In this document: positions 11,824-22,549 of the stretch, piece by piece | Layout of the letters: every line of letters starts with the position of its first letter | How positions within the stretch are numbered: the stretch's first letter is position 1 | Assembly: GCA_032821775.1 (NCBI GenBank) | Contig: JAVLRN010000001.1 | Span: 558,001-622,000 of the forward strand | Source: Sanguinoderma infundibulare | Lineage: Eukaryota; Basidiomycota; Agaricomycetes; Polyporales; Polyporaceae | DNA: 64,000 bases | Direction: 5' to 3' | The notes under the pieces: model-generated | The model's database searches: none | Seen by the model: only the letters and a program-made list of their open reading frames with translations | What the model was told of the DNA's origin: nothing | Position numbers and translations under genes: made by a program

Positions 11824-13884
11824 ATGCGGCTGCTCGACACTAATACGGGGCAGTTCGTCGTCGTCTACGATCTTGCCAATGTCAGCTATGCCATCCTCTC
11901 CCATACTTGGGATCAAGACGGCGAACAGACTTATCAAGAGATCAAGGAGATTCAGGAGTGTCATCCCGTCGAAGCAAGGTTCTCCCAAACTCCGATTCCA
12001 AGTTCCTCCGGGGACGACCCCAAAACTAGGTTGGCGAACAGCGGTAGTAAGTCCCTTTGATGAATTCCTTCATCGTGACCCGGAATTCAAGCGGCTTCCC
12101 GTGCAGCTATCTGGGACGACTGCAAACTCTCCGCAAAAATACGAAACGCGTGCCGGATTGCCCGCCAGCATGGATACCGCTACCTCTGGATCGACTCTTG
12201 CTGTATCGACAAGTCCAGCAGCTCCGAGCTCTCGGAGGCGATCAATTCGATGTACGACGGGTACGGCAGGTTAGCCATCTACTACGCTTTCCTCGCGGAT
12301 GTTCCTTCCACCCTTTCCCCCCATTCCAAGGGCTCCGCCCTCCGTTTCAGCAGATGGTTCCAACGGGGGTGGACGCTCCAGGAGCTCATCGCGCCCAGAC
12401 GTGTCGTCTTCCTGTCAGGTGACTGGAGCGTCCTTGGCTTGAAGAGCACGATGGCGCCTCTCATAGAAGCCATCACAGGCATCAGCCGTGAGGTCCTCAC
12501 TCGTCAGGTGTCGCTTGACGACGTCAGCGTTGCGCGGCGGATGTCTTGGGTTGCGAACCGCAACACGACATGGGTGGAGGATCGAGCGTACTCGCTTCTT
12601 GGGATATTCAATCTCAACATGCCCACGCTGTATGGAGAGGGACAGTTCGCCTTTCGACGTCTGCAGGAGGAGATCCTTCGGCGAATCCCTGACCAGAGCC
12701 TATTTGTATGGGGGGAAATTCACCCTTCACTGCCCTTGCTCATCCCAGACGGGCGCGACTACGGCGCAAATGTCAATCCTCGGCACTGCACGTCTCTCTT
12801 TGCATCATCTCCCTTTGATTTCAACGATTCAGGATCTGTTTCCACAGTGCCTGAAGATGCTTATCTCCGTCTCTTGGATATATCCGAGCTTCCCCAGACG
12901 GGCTATCCCTCGACGCCGTACGGCATCCAAGCGGCGTTCCCGATGATACCACTTTGCGAGTGTTTCCCGCCGACGAGTTCATCCCCTGTGGACCACACTT
13001 TCGATATTGCAGAGTGGTACCTGGTCATCCTCAGGTGCGACAGGCCCTTGAACTCCCGATCAGGCGGGACGTCCCGAGCAGAGCCCCATCTTTTAGCTCG
13101 GGCGTGTCGCTTGGTCTCCTCTCCTTCTAGGCTCGAACGCCTCACCGCAGGGGAAGTCACTCTGTCCAGCGTATATGGCAGCCCAGGCCCTGTCACGTCT
13201 GCCGTGTTCGCTCTGAGCGAACGTCAGCTCTCACACCTTCGCCCTTGTCTGAAAATTCGCTTCGTGCACTTGCCCCACCCCGACCGGGTGATCCCCACCC
13301 CTCCTCCACCAGCACTAGGCTCCGTGGGCGTCATGAGGCTGGAGCTCTCGCTCTCCACGGATGCTATACTACGGTCCTATGGGTACCACGTCGAATTCCT
13401 TCGACCGGGCGGCGGTTACCTCTCATGGACTTACTCCCTCATCCTCCAGAACGCTTCCCACATCTTGCAGCTCAACGTCGACGACCTGTTCGATTCCAAT
13501 GGTCCTATCCTCAGCGCCGCCGCATGGGTGTTCGGCGTGGACGCGGCTGTGTGCGACCGCTTGCCCCTCTCGACTTTCCAGGACGATCCCGTTCCCCACC
13601 GTACTGCGAGGTACCATCCTGGCATCGGGTTCCCGACTATCGTCCTTCGGGAACCCCGGAGCGGTAACCCCTTGGTGCTTTGCCTCCAGCTCGAGGAAGC
13701 TGCGGACCGTGCCGAGTCGTCGTTCTTCCTGCATGTCGACGTCGATGAGTCGGATTGGGTGTACGAAAAGGCTACTGGAGATGCATCGGGGATCGAGGAC
13801 CTTCGTGGCATTGTCTCGACGTGGGTTGCAGCGCTGGACAAGGACGGTTTCACTTTGCCTCGGATAGTTGTAGACGAGGCATAA
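11824..13884 (+). CDS. HET-domain (heterokaryon incompatibility) protein
   Basis: Two exons, 11824-12046 and 12107-13884, joined by a 60-nt intron (GTAAGT...GTGCAG), 666 aa. The start MRLLDTNTGQFV leads into the HET signature blocks YAILSHTW, RYLWIDSCCIDK, RGWTLQELIAP and YSLLGIFNLNMPTLYGEG, ending near residue 300. The remaining ~360 residues are a C-terminal region common in basidiomycete HET proteins; I see no NACHT or WD40 segment. HET domains trigger cell death on non-self recognition in ascomycetes; their role in mushrooms is less clear. The frame is intact although its neighbours on both sides are decayed genes. Confidence 0.88.
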
Positions 13885-16506
13885 ACTTGTTTCCTTCCGA
13901 AGTGATGTCGGATGTTTTGAGCTGCACGCCGAGGATGGTGAGGTGAGAAACCCATCGCTGTTGTACGCTCCATCTAATCGGCGGTCTGTGCAAGACAAGG
14001 AGTTCTACGCCCTCTGCAGAGGAGCGCCCACGACTGCTGCATCATGGCCGTGACACTTCGTGCAGATGGAGACAAAAAGAGCTTCGGATGAAGGCTGCAG
14101 GTATAGAAGCCTTCGTTGCATCATTGAGCGATTTATCTGAATAACCCGGAGCCGTCTTGCCTTTAGACAGACCCTCGACCTCAGCGGACAATCCCGCCTT
14201 CGCCTGCTCAGCAATTTCAATATCATATTTTGGGAACAAGGGTAGTAGGTGCTGGATATGGAAGGATCGTGGGAGGAGGCCATAAACGAGCATGTATTGG
14301 CGGACCAGAATCAGATGCTGACTTGGTGACTAGTTGCTCGGTCGTATAGACCAAGATGCGAATGGACCATCCGAGTCATGACTTCACAAGGCAGCGGACA
14401 ATTCGTTCAAGGGTGCGGAAGGCACGCATACGCGACCCTGCGCTGCAGAATCTCTCACGCAGTATCCTACGCTGATTATCGCAGGACGATCGAGGAAGGA
14501 GTCGGGGTCAGCCGCCCAGTGCCACCCGCTGCGGCCGTCTTCTGGGCCGGGAAGAAGGGCTGGGATCGAATTACTGACTATTCGGGCAGGAGTCGGTGTC
14601 AGCCTCGTGCCGGATGATGTCCTGGGCCCAGCGAGGCGGACAATGGCCTTTCGGACGCGAGCAGCAGTGGCTAACCTCGAGGCTAGCAGTGGCACAAAGG
14701 AAACACCCCGCCGCAGAGCCCTTTTCAATCCGTATATAAGCCACACCCTCCCGCTCTCCCTCTTTCCTCCCAACTCCTAGCATCCCGACCTCCAACCACC
14801 CTGCCGCTGATCCCATGGTACTCATCCAAGTGAGCACGGGCTCTGGCGACCATGGGTATGCCGTTTGTCCACCTTCTGGCCCTCCGCCGTTCCTAATCAC
14901 CTCATGTAGTGCCTGAAGGCCCAGGTGTGCGTTCGATCTTCACGGTGAGTCCCACTGTTCTCTTCAACCGCTCCTCCCCACATACTGACTGTCGGTGGCT
15001 AGGCTCGACGCATGCCATCCCGGGCACTAGCGGCCATCAGCTCGTTCGCCTTGGCGGTCGACCTGTTCACCAGGGTGCGGCCGCCTGCATGGGCGAGCGG
15101 GTGATTGAGCCCAGGCGTCGGCGCTCCGCCGCGGTCTTCTTTGAGACACCGCGTAAGCCGGGGTGCGACCGGGACGAGTACCTGTCCACCACCGCTGGTG
15201 GGGCTGGGGAAAGCACGGACGCCATAACCTGGAACGCGACTCGAAAGAGTCGTGGGTAGACGACGTACGCGCCACCCCGTGGCGTCGCGTCGTCAACGGA
15301 GAGCTGCCTTGTATTGGTATGTCGTCGTCTTCGTGTCCAACCGCCATCGCCCTAACGCGCTCTAGTTACAGGCACTCTCTAACGTCCTCTCCGGAGGACG
15401 GGGGGTTCGGTATAAGCGGACTTGAAGTAGCCACGGTGGCGCGTCCGCATGTGTAAGCGGACTAGAAGTAGCCACCGTGAGCGCGTCGGCACATCCGAAC
15501 CCCCACCTCTGCTTTCCCCGTGGGGCGTAGACGCATGAGGCGTGCGCCAGTTGTGGGATGTTGGGTCGAGGCGAGTCTTCTTTTCACTGTCTTCTGGCTG
15601 ACCTTTCTGTAGTCTACCAGGTACTGTATAAGTTGTCTCTCCATCCTCCACCAGGCTTTTACCGTCTCGTCAGTTATGAGTAAGTGCTTCCTTTTTGATC
15701 GTTGTCGTGCTTGTGCTCATCGAGTCCACAGATCCGAACGTCGAGGCTTGGGCTCACCGCCTTGGGCATGGACAACCATGCGTACGTACACCGCGAGCGC
15801 AACTTGGATATAAATAGTACGTCCTTCCTCTACATGCCGCATTCTCTTTCCTGCTTATCGTTGAACTGAGTAGATGATACGTCCTGGAATTATTGTTGTT
15901 GACATGCATGCATGTCTGTGAGAAGTGGTTTCGAGAGTGCAACTTGCTCTCGATTCAAGACGCCACCCCGAGGTACGGTCGACCGTCGTTGGTGACGGTC
16001 GTTCCTGGTGCAGGCCTCTTCGTGGCCCTCGGGACTAGTACCCGCTCCGGCGGGGAAGCTAACGTGCACCAAAAGGTTCCGATTCATATATAGTCATGTT
16101 TGCTTGTACATAGTAGTCATTCAATACATCAAAATTCGACGCTCGCTGCGTGTTTGCTAATAGCCAATTACTGAGAATCGCCAACTGACGACGAAGGTGG
16201 TATTAATAGCCCCACAGGCGCAGGCCATCTACGTCCTTCACCACGCGCTCCGCGCTTTCGCCAACACCTTGCGTAACCTCCCAGAGTTGCTGCACCGCTT
16301 GCTTCCTCATTCATGTCCCCAGCAGTCACTCCTCGCGCAGATAAGTTCCCCCATCAGGATAAGATCCGAATCCAACCAACGGGGTGTGGGGCACAATTGC
16401 ACGAGCAAAAGTTCAAAATCGGGGAAGAGGGACCACGCTTCGCCCTCTGATAATAGTGCGGTGTCTGCGTCAGAGATCGTAACGTCGCCGTCCTGCCACC
16501 GAATGC
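13885..16506. other. Gene-poor stretch with traces of decayed genes
   Basis: A TATA element (tatataa, 14732-14738), a CT-rich leader and an ATG at about 14816 look like the start of a small fungal gene, and several GT-AG intron-like segments follow (for example a gtgagt...ctag segment near 14944-15002), but no frame can be carried across them. On the minus strand near 14042-14293 there is an 83-codon frame of unknown nature. I read this as remnants, not a working gene. Confidence 0.35.
15415..15496. repeat. Imperfect 41-bp direct repeat, two copies
   Basis: Two adjacent units start aagcggact(t/a)gaagtagccac and continue with related g(t/c)gcgcgtc(c/g)g(c/g)aca-like sequence. The units differ at scattered positions. 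No gene context is known. Confidence 0.6.
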
Positions 16507-17211
16507 TTATCGACTGTGGACTGAGGTTGCCCAGATTACGGCCCCAGAAAGGCGTGAGGCAGTCCAGAAGGAGATGGGTGATACCATGCGCGCGAGCACC
16601 CCATCGAAGGAGCTCGACGACACGTGGATCGGGTATGGCCCAGTGGCTTCACTACACATGCAAAGGGCGGAGGCGGGGAGGTGGGGCCCGGTCGACTCCA
16701 GGGGGCATGGTGGCATTGTCTGTCGGTGTGAATCCCGGTTCGTCTATGTGGCCATACATTGAGAGTTCTTGCAGCTCTGGGACACCCCGACCTCTTCCGA
16801 TGGATTTCGGGATCCGAAGGTCCTCGCGATAGTCTTCGGTGGGGTCGACGACGATGAGTGTACGGAGGTGTGGTGAAACGGCGTCCATCAGACCGGCCAC
16901 GTCTTGGGCGTACCAGGCTTGCTCTAGATCCAACTGTTGCAGAAAGTCGGGATTGATGTGACGAGCCTCGCGCTTCGGTGAGACCAGGAGAAGGTGTCAA
17001 ACTTTGGGCGAAGGACCAGGAGTTTCCTGGTCGCGTTCTGCGCGTAGCGAGGAGAGGAACCTCCAGATCTGAGCGCGGTCTTGGGACGCGAGCGCAACAC
17101 CTGAACGTATTTGGACACGAGGGAAAGTGAGCATCCGGTGTAGCCGCCGTCCGTGCATGTGAACGTGAATATCGCCTCCGGAACCTCAGGTGGAAGGCGG
17201 TCTAGTTGCAT
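16507..17211 (-). pseudogene. F-box protein relic
   Basis: Begins with an ATG and a recognisable F-box helix, MQLDRLPPEVPEAIFTF, followed by CTDGGYTGCSLSLVSKYV. Soon after, the frame is lost: the continuation RAQIWRFLSSLRAERDQETP lies in another frame, a TGA follows PGPSPKV, and the later segment DLEQAWYAQDVAGLMDAVSPH is again in register with the stop-containing frame. The rest of the LRR-like half runs out near 16507. Functional relatives act as substrate receptors of SCF ubiquitin ligases; this copy should not. Confidence 0.7.
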
Positions 17212-17638
17212 GGTGTTGGTTTCCGTCGCTGCCCAAACGTGAGCTAACCTAAGGCACATATGGGGATGGAAGAGTCTTACTTTCGGGAATGGGATGCAAG
17301 TAGCGAGTTTCTGAACGAGCTGCATTGACCTGCTGGTAGAAGATGGAGGAGATCAATAGCCCCTGAGCAGCAGCCTGATAATACTCCTATATGTGTTGGA
17401 ATCTCGGATGACACGAGTCACCATCGTGTCCGGAAGGAGACGGCCCGGTAAAGGGCACAATGATCGGCAACCGAAGAAAGAGAACGTATCGTATTGCACA
17501 AACTACTAAGTTAAAGTTGGTTTCGGCAGCGTCAGCCTGGTCGTCGCCCTCGCAACTACCCAATATAACAAGAAGAACGTCCCCATACTGAGTGCTGGAG
17601 TCCCAGCAAAAATAGGACACCTGTCAATGTCGACACGC

Positions 17639-18888
17639 TCAGGGTGCAGCACCTTCCGTGCCTCGCATGGACATCAATGCCCAAGCTATCGACACCATGG
17701 GGATGACCCATGGCATCAGTGCTCCAGCCAACATGAGAACGAGCGTCTTGAACAAACCGAGTCTAGTCGTCGTTCGCGAGTTAGAGATCAACGTCCTCAC
17801 GATCAGCACGGTGTAGACGAACATCCCGCCTTGATACGTCGATGAGCGGGATTCCCGGCACGATAGGGAGGATGATCATGAATGTGGGGACTTACGATAA
17901 ACGCACTCAGCGCGAAGAGGGGAACCAGGCCAGATCGTGCACCGCTAATTCGGAGGGCGGTGACCACGACGTAGAAGAAGATCCTGCCCAGTGATGGCGC
18001 TGCGGCGTATCCGAGGAGATGCTGTTTGCATCGCGCTAGCGGGACAGACGCCGAGAGGAGCGTGGTCGTGAGCGCGAGCGTGGTTGGGACTGAATTCGTG
18101 GGGGCGCAGGCGTGGTCAGTCTCTCGACTCTGAGGAAATATATCCCCTTACCTTTGCTGACCAACGCTTGGAGGTGCATCCTGACGGGGTGAAAGGAGAC
18201 AACGCTCAGTTCGTCGGCGTCAGTTGAGAAATTTGAGGGACCTGCGGCGCCGTAAGCCACGCCGAGCCCGTCCATGAATTCCTGGATCGCGAGGCCCAGC
18301 GTGAACAGGTAGACGCGTCGCTGATGCGCTACGATGGCTCGTGTCGTATGAGATGATGGGAATGCTGCGGTTGCAGCATCGCTTTGCTCTAGTTCCCCGA
18401 GCTCCACTTCATCGATATCTGGGGAGGGGCAGGCATCGGTGTCGAGGACAGCAGCTTGATCTGTAGTATGGGAGGATAGTGTGCGCTCCATGGCCATCAT
18501 AAATAAGATCCCTGCCATATGTGAAAGGGCGGCCATTATTGGAGAGAAGGGCGCCTCGCTTGCTCTCGGGTAGGAGAGCGCGGACGCGACACCCATGGAA
18601 AGACTGCGGTTGACGTCAGGGAGGCACGGCGCTCTCTTCGGGGAATCGTGGTGAAGAGGTACGTACGTGGTAAACATTATGATGAGGCCGGAACTGAGGA
18701 GTCGTCCAGTCCCGAAGGCGGTCAAGGCCGACAAGAGGGACTCTATGCAGCGCTCGGTTAGATGGAGGGAAGAAACAGACACAAGGAGCTCGCTACTCAC
18801 GGGATTCTATGAGCACAGGCAGCAGCCCGACCGCAAAGGTGACCGCTCCATATGCTACCGATTCCGCGATGGACGACACGAAACCCAT
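17639..18888 (-). pseudogene. ZIP9/ATX2-like membrane protein, copy A, splice-broken
   Basis: Paralogue of the gene at 19732-20943 with the same exon plan: 18888-18801, 18742-18667, 18603-18152, 18089-17896 and a final exon ending at 17639. The first four exons sum to 810 nt, exactly as in copy B. In copy B the last intron ends ...catactag before GGAGGTATG; here the aligned site reads ...cgtatcaa before GGCGGGATG, so the acceptor AG is gone. Use of the next AG shifts the frame and stops after eight codons, losing the last membrane helices. Recognisable blocks are SLLSALTAFGTGRLLSSGL and PTTLALTTTLLSASVPLA. The TM4 metal site is LAIQEFMDGLGV, with Gln in place of the family His. Confidence 0.65.
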
Positions 18889-19731
18889 TGCGTTGTGTTG
18901 CTGGCAGTATTTGGTGGGCCGACTCGTAGCCTCGTACTGACACTTAACAGTTCGGAACCCACAAGAGTTCCCAGGGACAGGCCACGCCTAACCGATCTAG
19001 TATCCAGATGTCTGGATCCTGCTGGCTGACATAAACCGGATGTTAGGATCGCGCTGGCGGGCGTCGGTTCAACAGACATGATTGAAGGGCACGGTCGAAT
19101 CGACCGTGGCGCGAATCTGCCAGCCGAGTGGGAACGACACGTACCAGGGATGGACCGCAACGGTTTCTTGGGGCTGTCAGACCGTTGAAATTGCAGCAAA
19201 TCGAGAACATGCTGTGATCGCAACGAGCATCGTACGCAGCGACATGGTCGTGTGCAACACTGCTCAGCCAGTGCAGTGGTGCCAGTGTTCAACCTCGTCA
19301 AACTCAAGCTGATGGGCGCAGACATTGCCACCACGTGTGGCCATTTCAAATGGCCACTCCGCGCTCCGTATCGGGTTTCAGCATTTGATGCCATGTCCGT
19401 GATCTTCAAAAGGAGCTGTGCTTGCCCGGACTTTCTGAACGCTGAATACGTTATAGAAGCGCTGCGACTCGGAATTGCATGCGTAAGCGTCTGGTTCGCA
19501 CATTGGAGTACGGAAGTGATGAGTAGTCGAGACTCGACCGCCGGCGCTGGCATAGACCTTGATCAATTCACCCCACTATAGCCAGACACTCCGTCAACGC
19601 GGATCGAAAAGTGGTCCAATATCTAGAACGTATTCGCATCGTATATGCACTCAATGCGACGGGGGAGATCACGCAGATTCCGAGCACAACATCGTAAGTT
19701 TAAGAAACCTTCATCATCATAACGGCCCGGC
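18889..19731. other. Spacer between the ZIP-like paralogues
   Basis: No frame with recognisable coding character. It should contain the promoter of copy A at its left end and the 3' flank of copy B at its right end. Confidence 0.4.
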
Positions 19732-20943
19732 TCAGGGCTCCGTGCCTCCGATCCTGCCCATGGACCTTATCATCCAAGCGGTCAGCAGCGCGGTGATGAG
19801 CCACGGCGCGAACGCTCCGACCAACAGGAGCACGATCCTCTTGAATAGGCCGCCGCTGGCCCCCGTTCGCGAGCTGGAGATCAAAGTTCTGATCACCAGC
19901 GCCGCGTAGACAAACATACCTCCCTAGTATGTCGATGAGCAGGATTTCACAATGGTAGGAAGGCGTGGTCGGACTCACAGAAAACGAGGTAAGTGATAGA
20001 AAGGGCAGTGAGGGGGCATTAGGCTGCAAGTGAGTCAACACGGTGTAGGAGAGGAGCCCGGCCAACGACGGTGCCGCAGCATAAACGAGAAGGTGTCGTT
20101 TGCATTCAGCAACTGGAAGACCAGCTGAGAGGAGCGTGGTCGTGAACGCGAGAGTCATTGGAACTGGGGCGTGTCATTAATTCTTCTGAATCGGACCGGC
20201 ATATATCTACTCACTCTTCCCAGACAGACTCACGATGTGCATGAGGACGGGGTTGAGGGAGGGAACACTGGGCTGTGCGTGGTCACTGGCGCGTTGGTAG
20301 AGCTTCGAGGTGCCCGTAGCGGCACTATGACCAGTGAAAATCCCTTGCACGAAGTGGTCGAGGACGAGCACAGTTATGAATAGGTAGACGCGTCGCTGGT
20401 GGGGCCCGATGGACAATGTTGCATGAGATCCAGATGAGCGCTGGGTGGCTGCAGCCTCGCTTTGTCCCATATCTCTGAGCTCTGTGTCATCCTGGGACGC
20501 TACAATTGGGGAAGTCTGGGTGTTGGTTTCCAAGGGAAGAGGGCGATCGGCATCAACCATGCGGGAAGATATCCTCCGCTCCACAACCAACATGAAAAGG
20601 ATGCCCGCCACATGGGAGAAGGCGGCAATTTTCGGCAAGAAGGGCTGTACTTTTATTGCAGGATGGTGGAAGGCTGCACCTACGGACATACTTGAAGGAG
20701 TATGATTGACTTGCGCCAGTAACGGAGAGCAAGGATGGCGCACCTTATAAACCTCATGAGGCCGGAACCGATGAGCGATCCGGTCCCAAAAGTCGTCAAA
20801 GCCGACAAGAAAGACTCTACAAGCTTTGTTGATTCTGGAAGGAAAACGCGGACGAAGAGTTGCTTACCCGACGTTATGAATAGAGGGGACAACCCGGCCG
20901 CAAAGAGGACGACTCCATACGAGACCAATTCCGCAAAGGTCAT
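19732..20943 (-). CDS. ZIP9/ATX2-like membrane protein, copy B
   Basis: Five exons, 20943-20868, 20816-20744, 20690-20215, 20163-19979, 19923-19732, giving 333 aa. Topology follows the ZIP zinc/iron permease family: an N-terminal helix, SFLSALTTFGTGSLIGSGL (TM2), AAFSHVAGILFMLVVER (TM3), a His-poor cytoplasmic loop, RRVYLFITVLVLDHFVQGIF (TM4), PMTLAFTTTLLSAGLPVAE (TM5), then LLVYAAAPSLAGLLSYTVL and two C-terminal helices. The metal-binding residues expected in ZIP9-type proteins are replaced: the TM2 Pro-Glu-Gly is absent, the TM4 His is Asp, and the TM5 His-Lys is Gly-Lys. The exon 2/3 intron uses weaker sites (gtgcgc...caag). The frame is intact; transport activity is doubtful. Assignment to ZIP rests on motif order only. 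Confidence 0.65.
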
Positions 20944-21741
20944 GTTGGATTGCTGATATTTGCTAAATAGAGCCTGCCTCTGGATATGGTAGATGCGACA
21001 AGCAAGGTGGGGGGAGTGCCAGAGGCCCTTGCGTTGAGGATGGATAAGGGCTTGAGGTATCGGTTCCGAAGATGTTTTGAGTCATAGTCATATGCCCCAG
21101 ATCCCAGTAATGGCTGATGGAACACTGGGAACGTGGCAGTTCGGTGATGGGGCCGTGTGGGAACATCGTTGTTGCATGGTATCCGGAAACTCTAAGTGAG
21201 CGATGATCATGAGCAACGGAGGATAGAAACTGTATAAGACAATTCAAATACCACACTATAGATGCTTTCAATCCCCTTGCGAAATTGACTAGTGGGTGCC
21301 AGAACCAATGGCACGATTCACTACAGCCGTATGTCGACGATCGCTGACCTTTGTTGCTGACCGGTTCGATCCCTGTGCAGGCCAGTGCCAATGTTAGGTC
21401 ACCTCGGAAGCCATGTCAGGCCCGGGTCGGCGGTGAATGTGATGTCTTTCGTGACGGACGCGATACGCCGTGGGTGGCTTGTCGGGAGTCTTCCGAACGC
21501 GCAAGAGCTGGTAGAAGACTGCAGATTGAGCGATTAAAATCGACCATGATGAGCTGAGCAGCAACGGTGTCCTCCAGGACAACTATGGAGCAAGTTGCCA
21601 AATGCCAGGTGTTTTACCATTAACGGACGCCTGTGTCACGTGTGGGACGCGATGGTCGCGCCGCCGACCCCAACCGTCCCCAAGACCTCTGACTCGCATT
21701 CTGCATGACACATTGCACCACCATCCACGACATCCAGCACC
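20944..21741. other. Spacer, no gene recognised
   Basis: Short unrecognised frames only. The left edge should hold the promoter of ZIP-like copy B, the right edge the former promoter of the topoisomerase relic. Confidence 0.4.
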
Positions 21742-22340
21742 ATGAGCGACTCCGACGAGAGCTTTGACCTCGACACCTCGGGGTTCGAGTCCGACGGTTA
21801 CGTGCCACCCACGAAGAAAGCTGGCAAGGCCCCCGCGAAGAAGACTGCCGCAAAGGCTGGCCGAAGGCTGCCGCAAAGCTCAAGGCCTCCAAGAAGGCGA
21901 TGGTGCTCGTCAATAAGAACGACAACGCGGACAGTGACGATAATGACAACGGAGAAGACTCGGCCTCTGTCGCGGGGCCCTCCGCACCTCCTGCCGCGCG
22001 CCCAAGGAGACCAACGGAAAGAAGAAACCTGCTTCGGAGACGTGCACCAAGATGCGTAGCACATGTCATGACGCGTATATGCGGTCCCTAGCCGCAGTGC
22101 ATAGCTCTCCAATTTGAGCACATCCTCAAGCGACCCGATTCATACATCAGAACCGTGGAGACCGTCAGAGTCCCCATGTGGATGCCCCCGCCGCCGAAGC
22201 CGCGTGACGGGCCCAGACGTCCGGCGAGAGGTGCGGCGGCGAGGCCCTCCAAGTATGTGGAGATCACATCCGGCGACGAGGTCGAGGGTCGTTCCGATTT
22301 CGACGACTTCGACTTGAGTTGGCTGCCTGTAGAACGCACT
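21742..22340 (+). pseudogene. DNA topoisomerase II relic lacking the whole enzymatic core
   Basis: Starts MSDSDESFDLDTSGFESDG with the acidic/Lys-rich leader usual for fungal TOP2, shifts frame after AAKAG into KLKASKKAMVLVNKNDNADS, shifts again, and after an intron-like piece reaches FEHILKRPDSYIRTVET, which matches the conserved start of the GHKL ATPase domain (EHILxRPDTYIGS). Within ten codons it runs into PPPPKPRDGPRRPARGAAARP-SKYVEITSGDE and an Asp-rich end resembling a TOP2 C-terminal tail. The ~1,300 residues between (ATPase, TOPRIM, breakage-reunion core) are missing. Identity of the 3' piece as the TOP2 tail is inference; the N-terminal identification is firmer. Confidence 0.65.
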
Positions 22341-22549
22341 CTGTTTTTCTTGTTCTCGTACCTCCTGCATCATGCCTCCATCCGCTTGACCATGACTATG
22401 ACGATCTCTCCATCTGTATTCTTATGCCTTCCCACTTGTGACGACTGCAACCGTGTATTCCAGTGAACGTCGACATCCATGTTCGTACACATCTACCGTT
22501 TCTGAATATGCTAATGTGCCTAACGGTGTGCCGTCCGAGTTCTCGGTAC

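Noticed and set aside
19252..19581. 109-codon plus-strand frame between the ZIP-like copies
   Set aside because: No recognisable motif or splice support; treated as chance.
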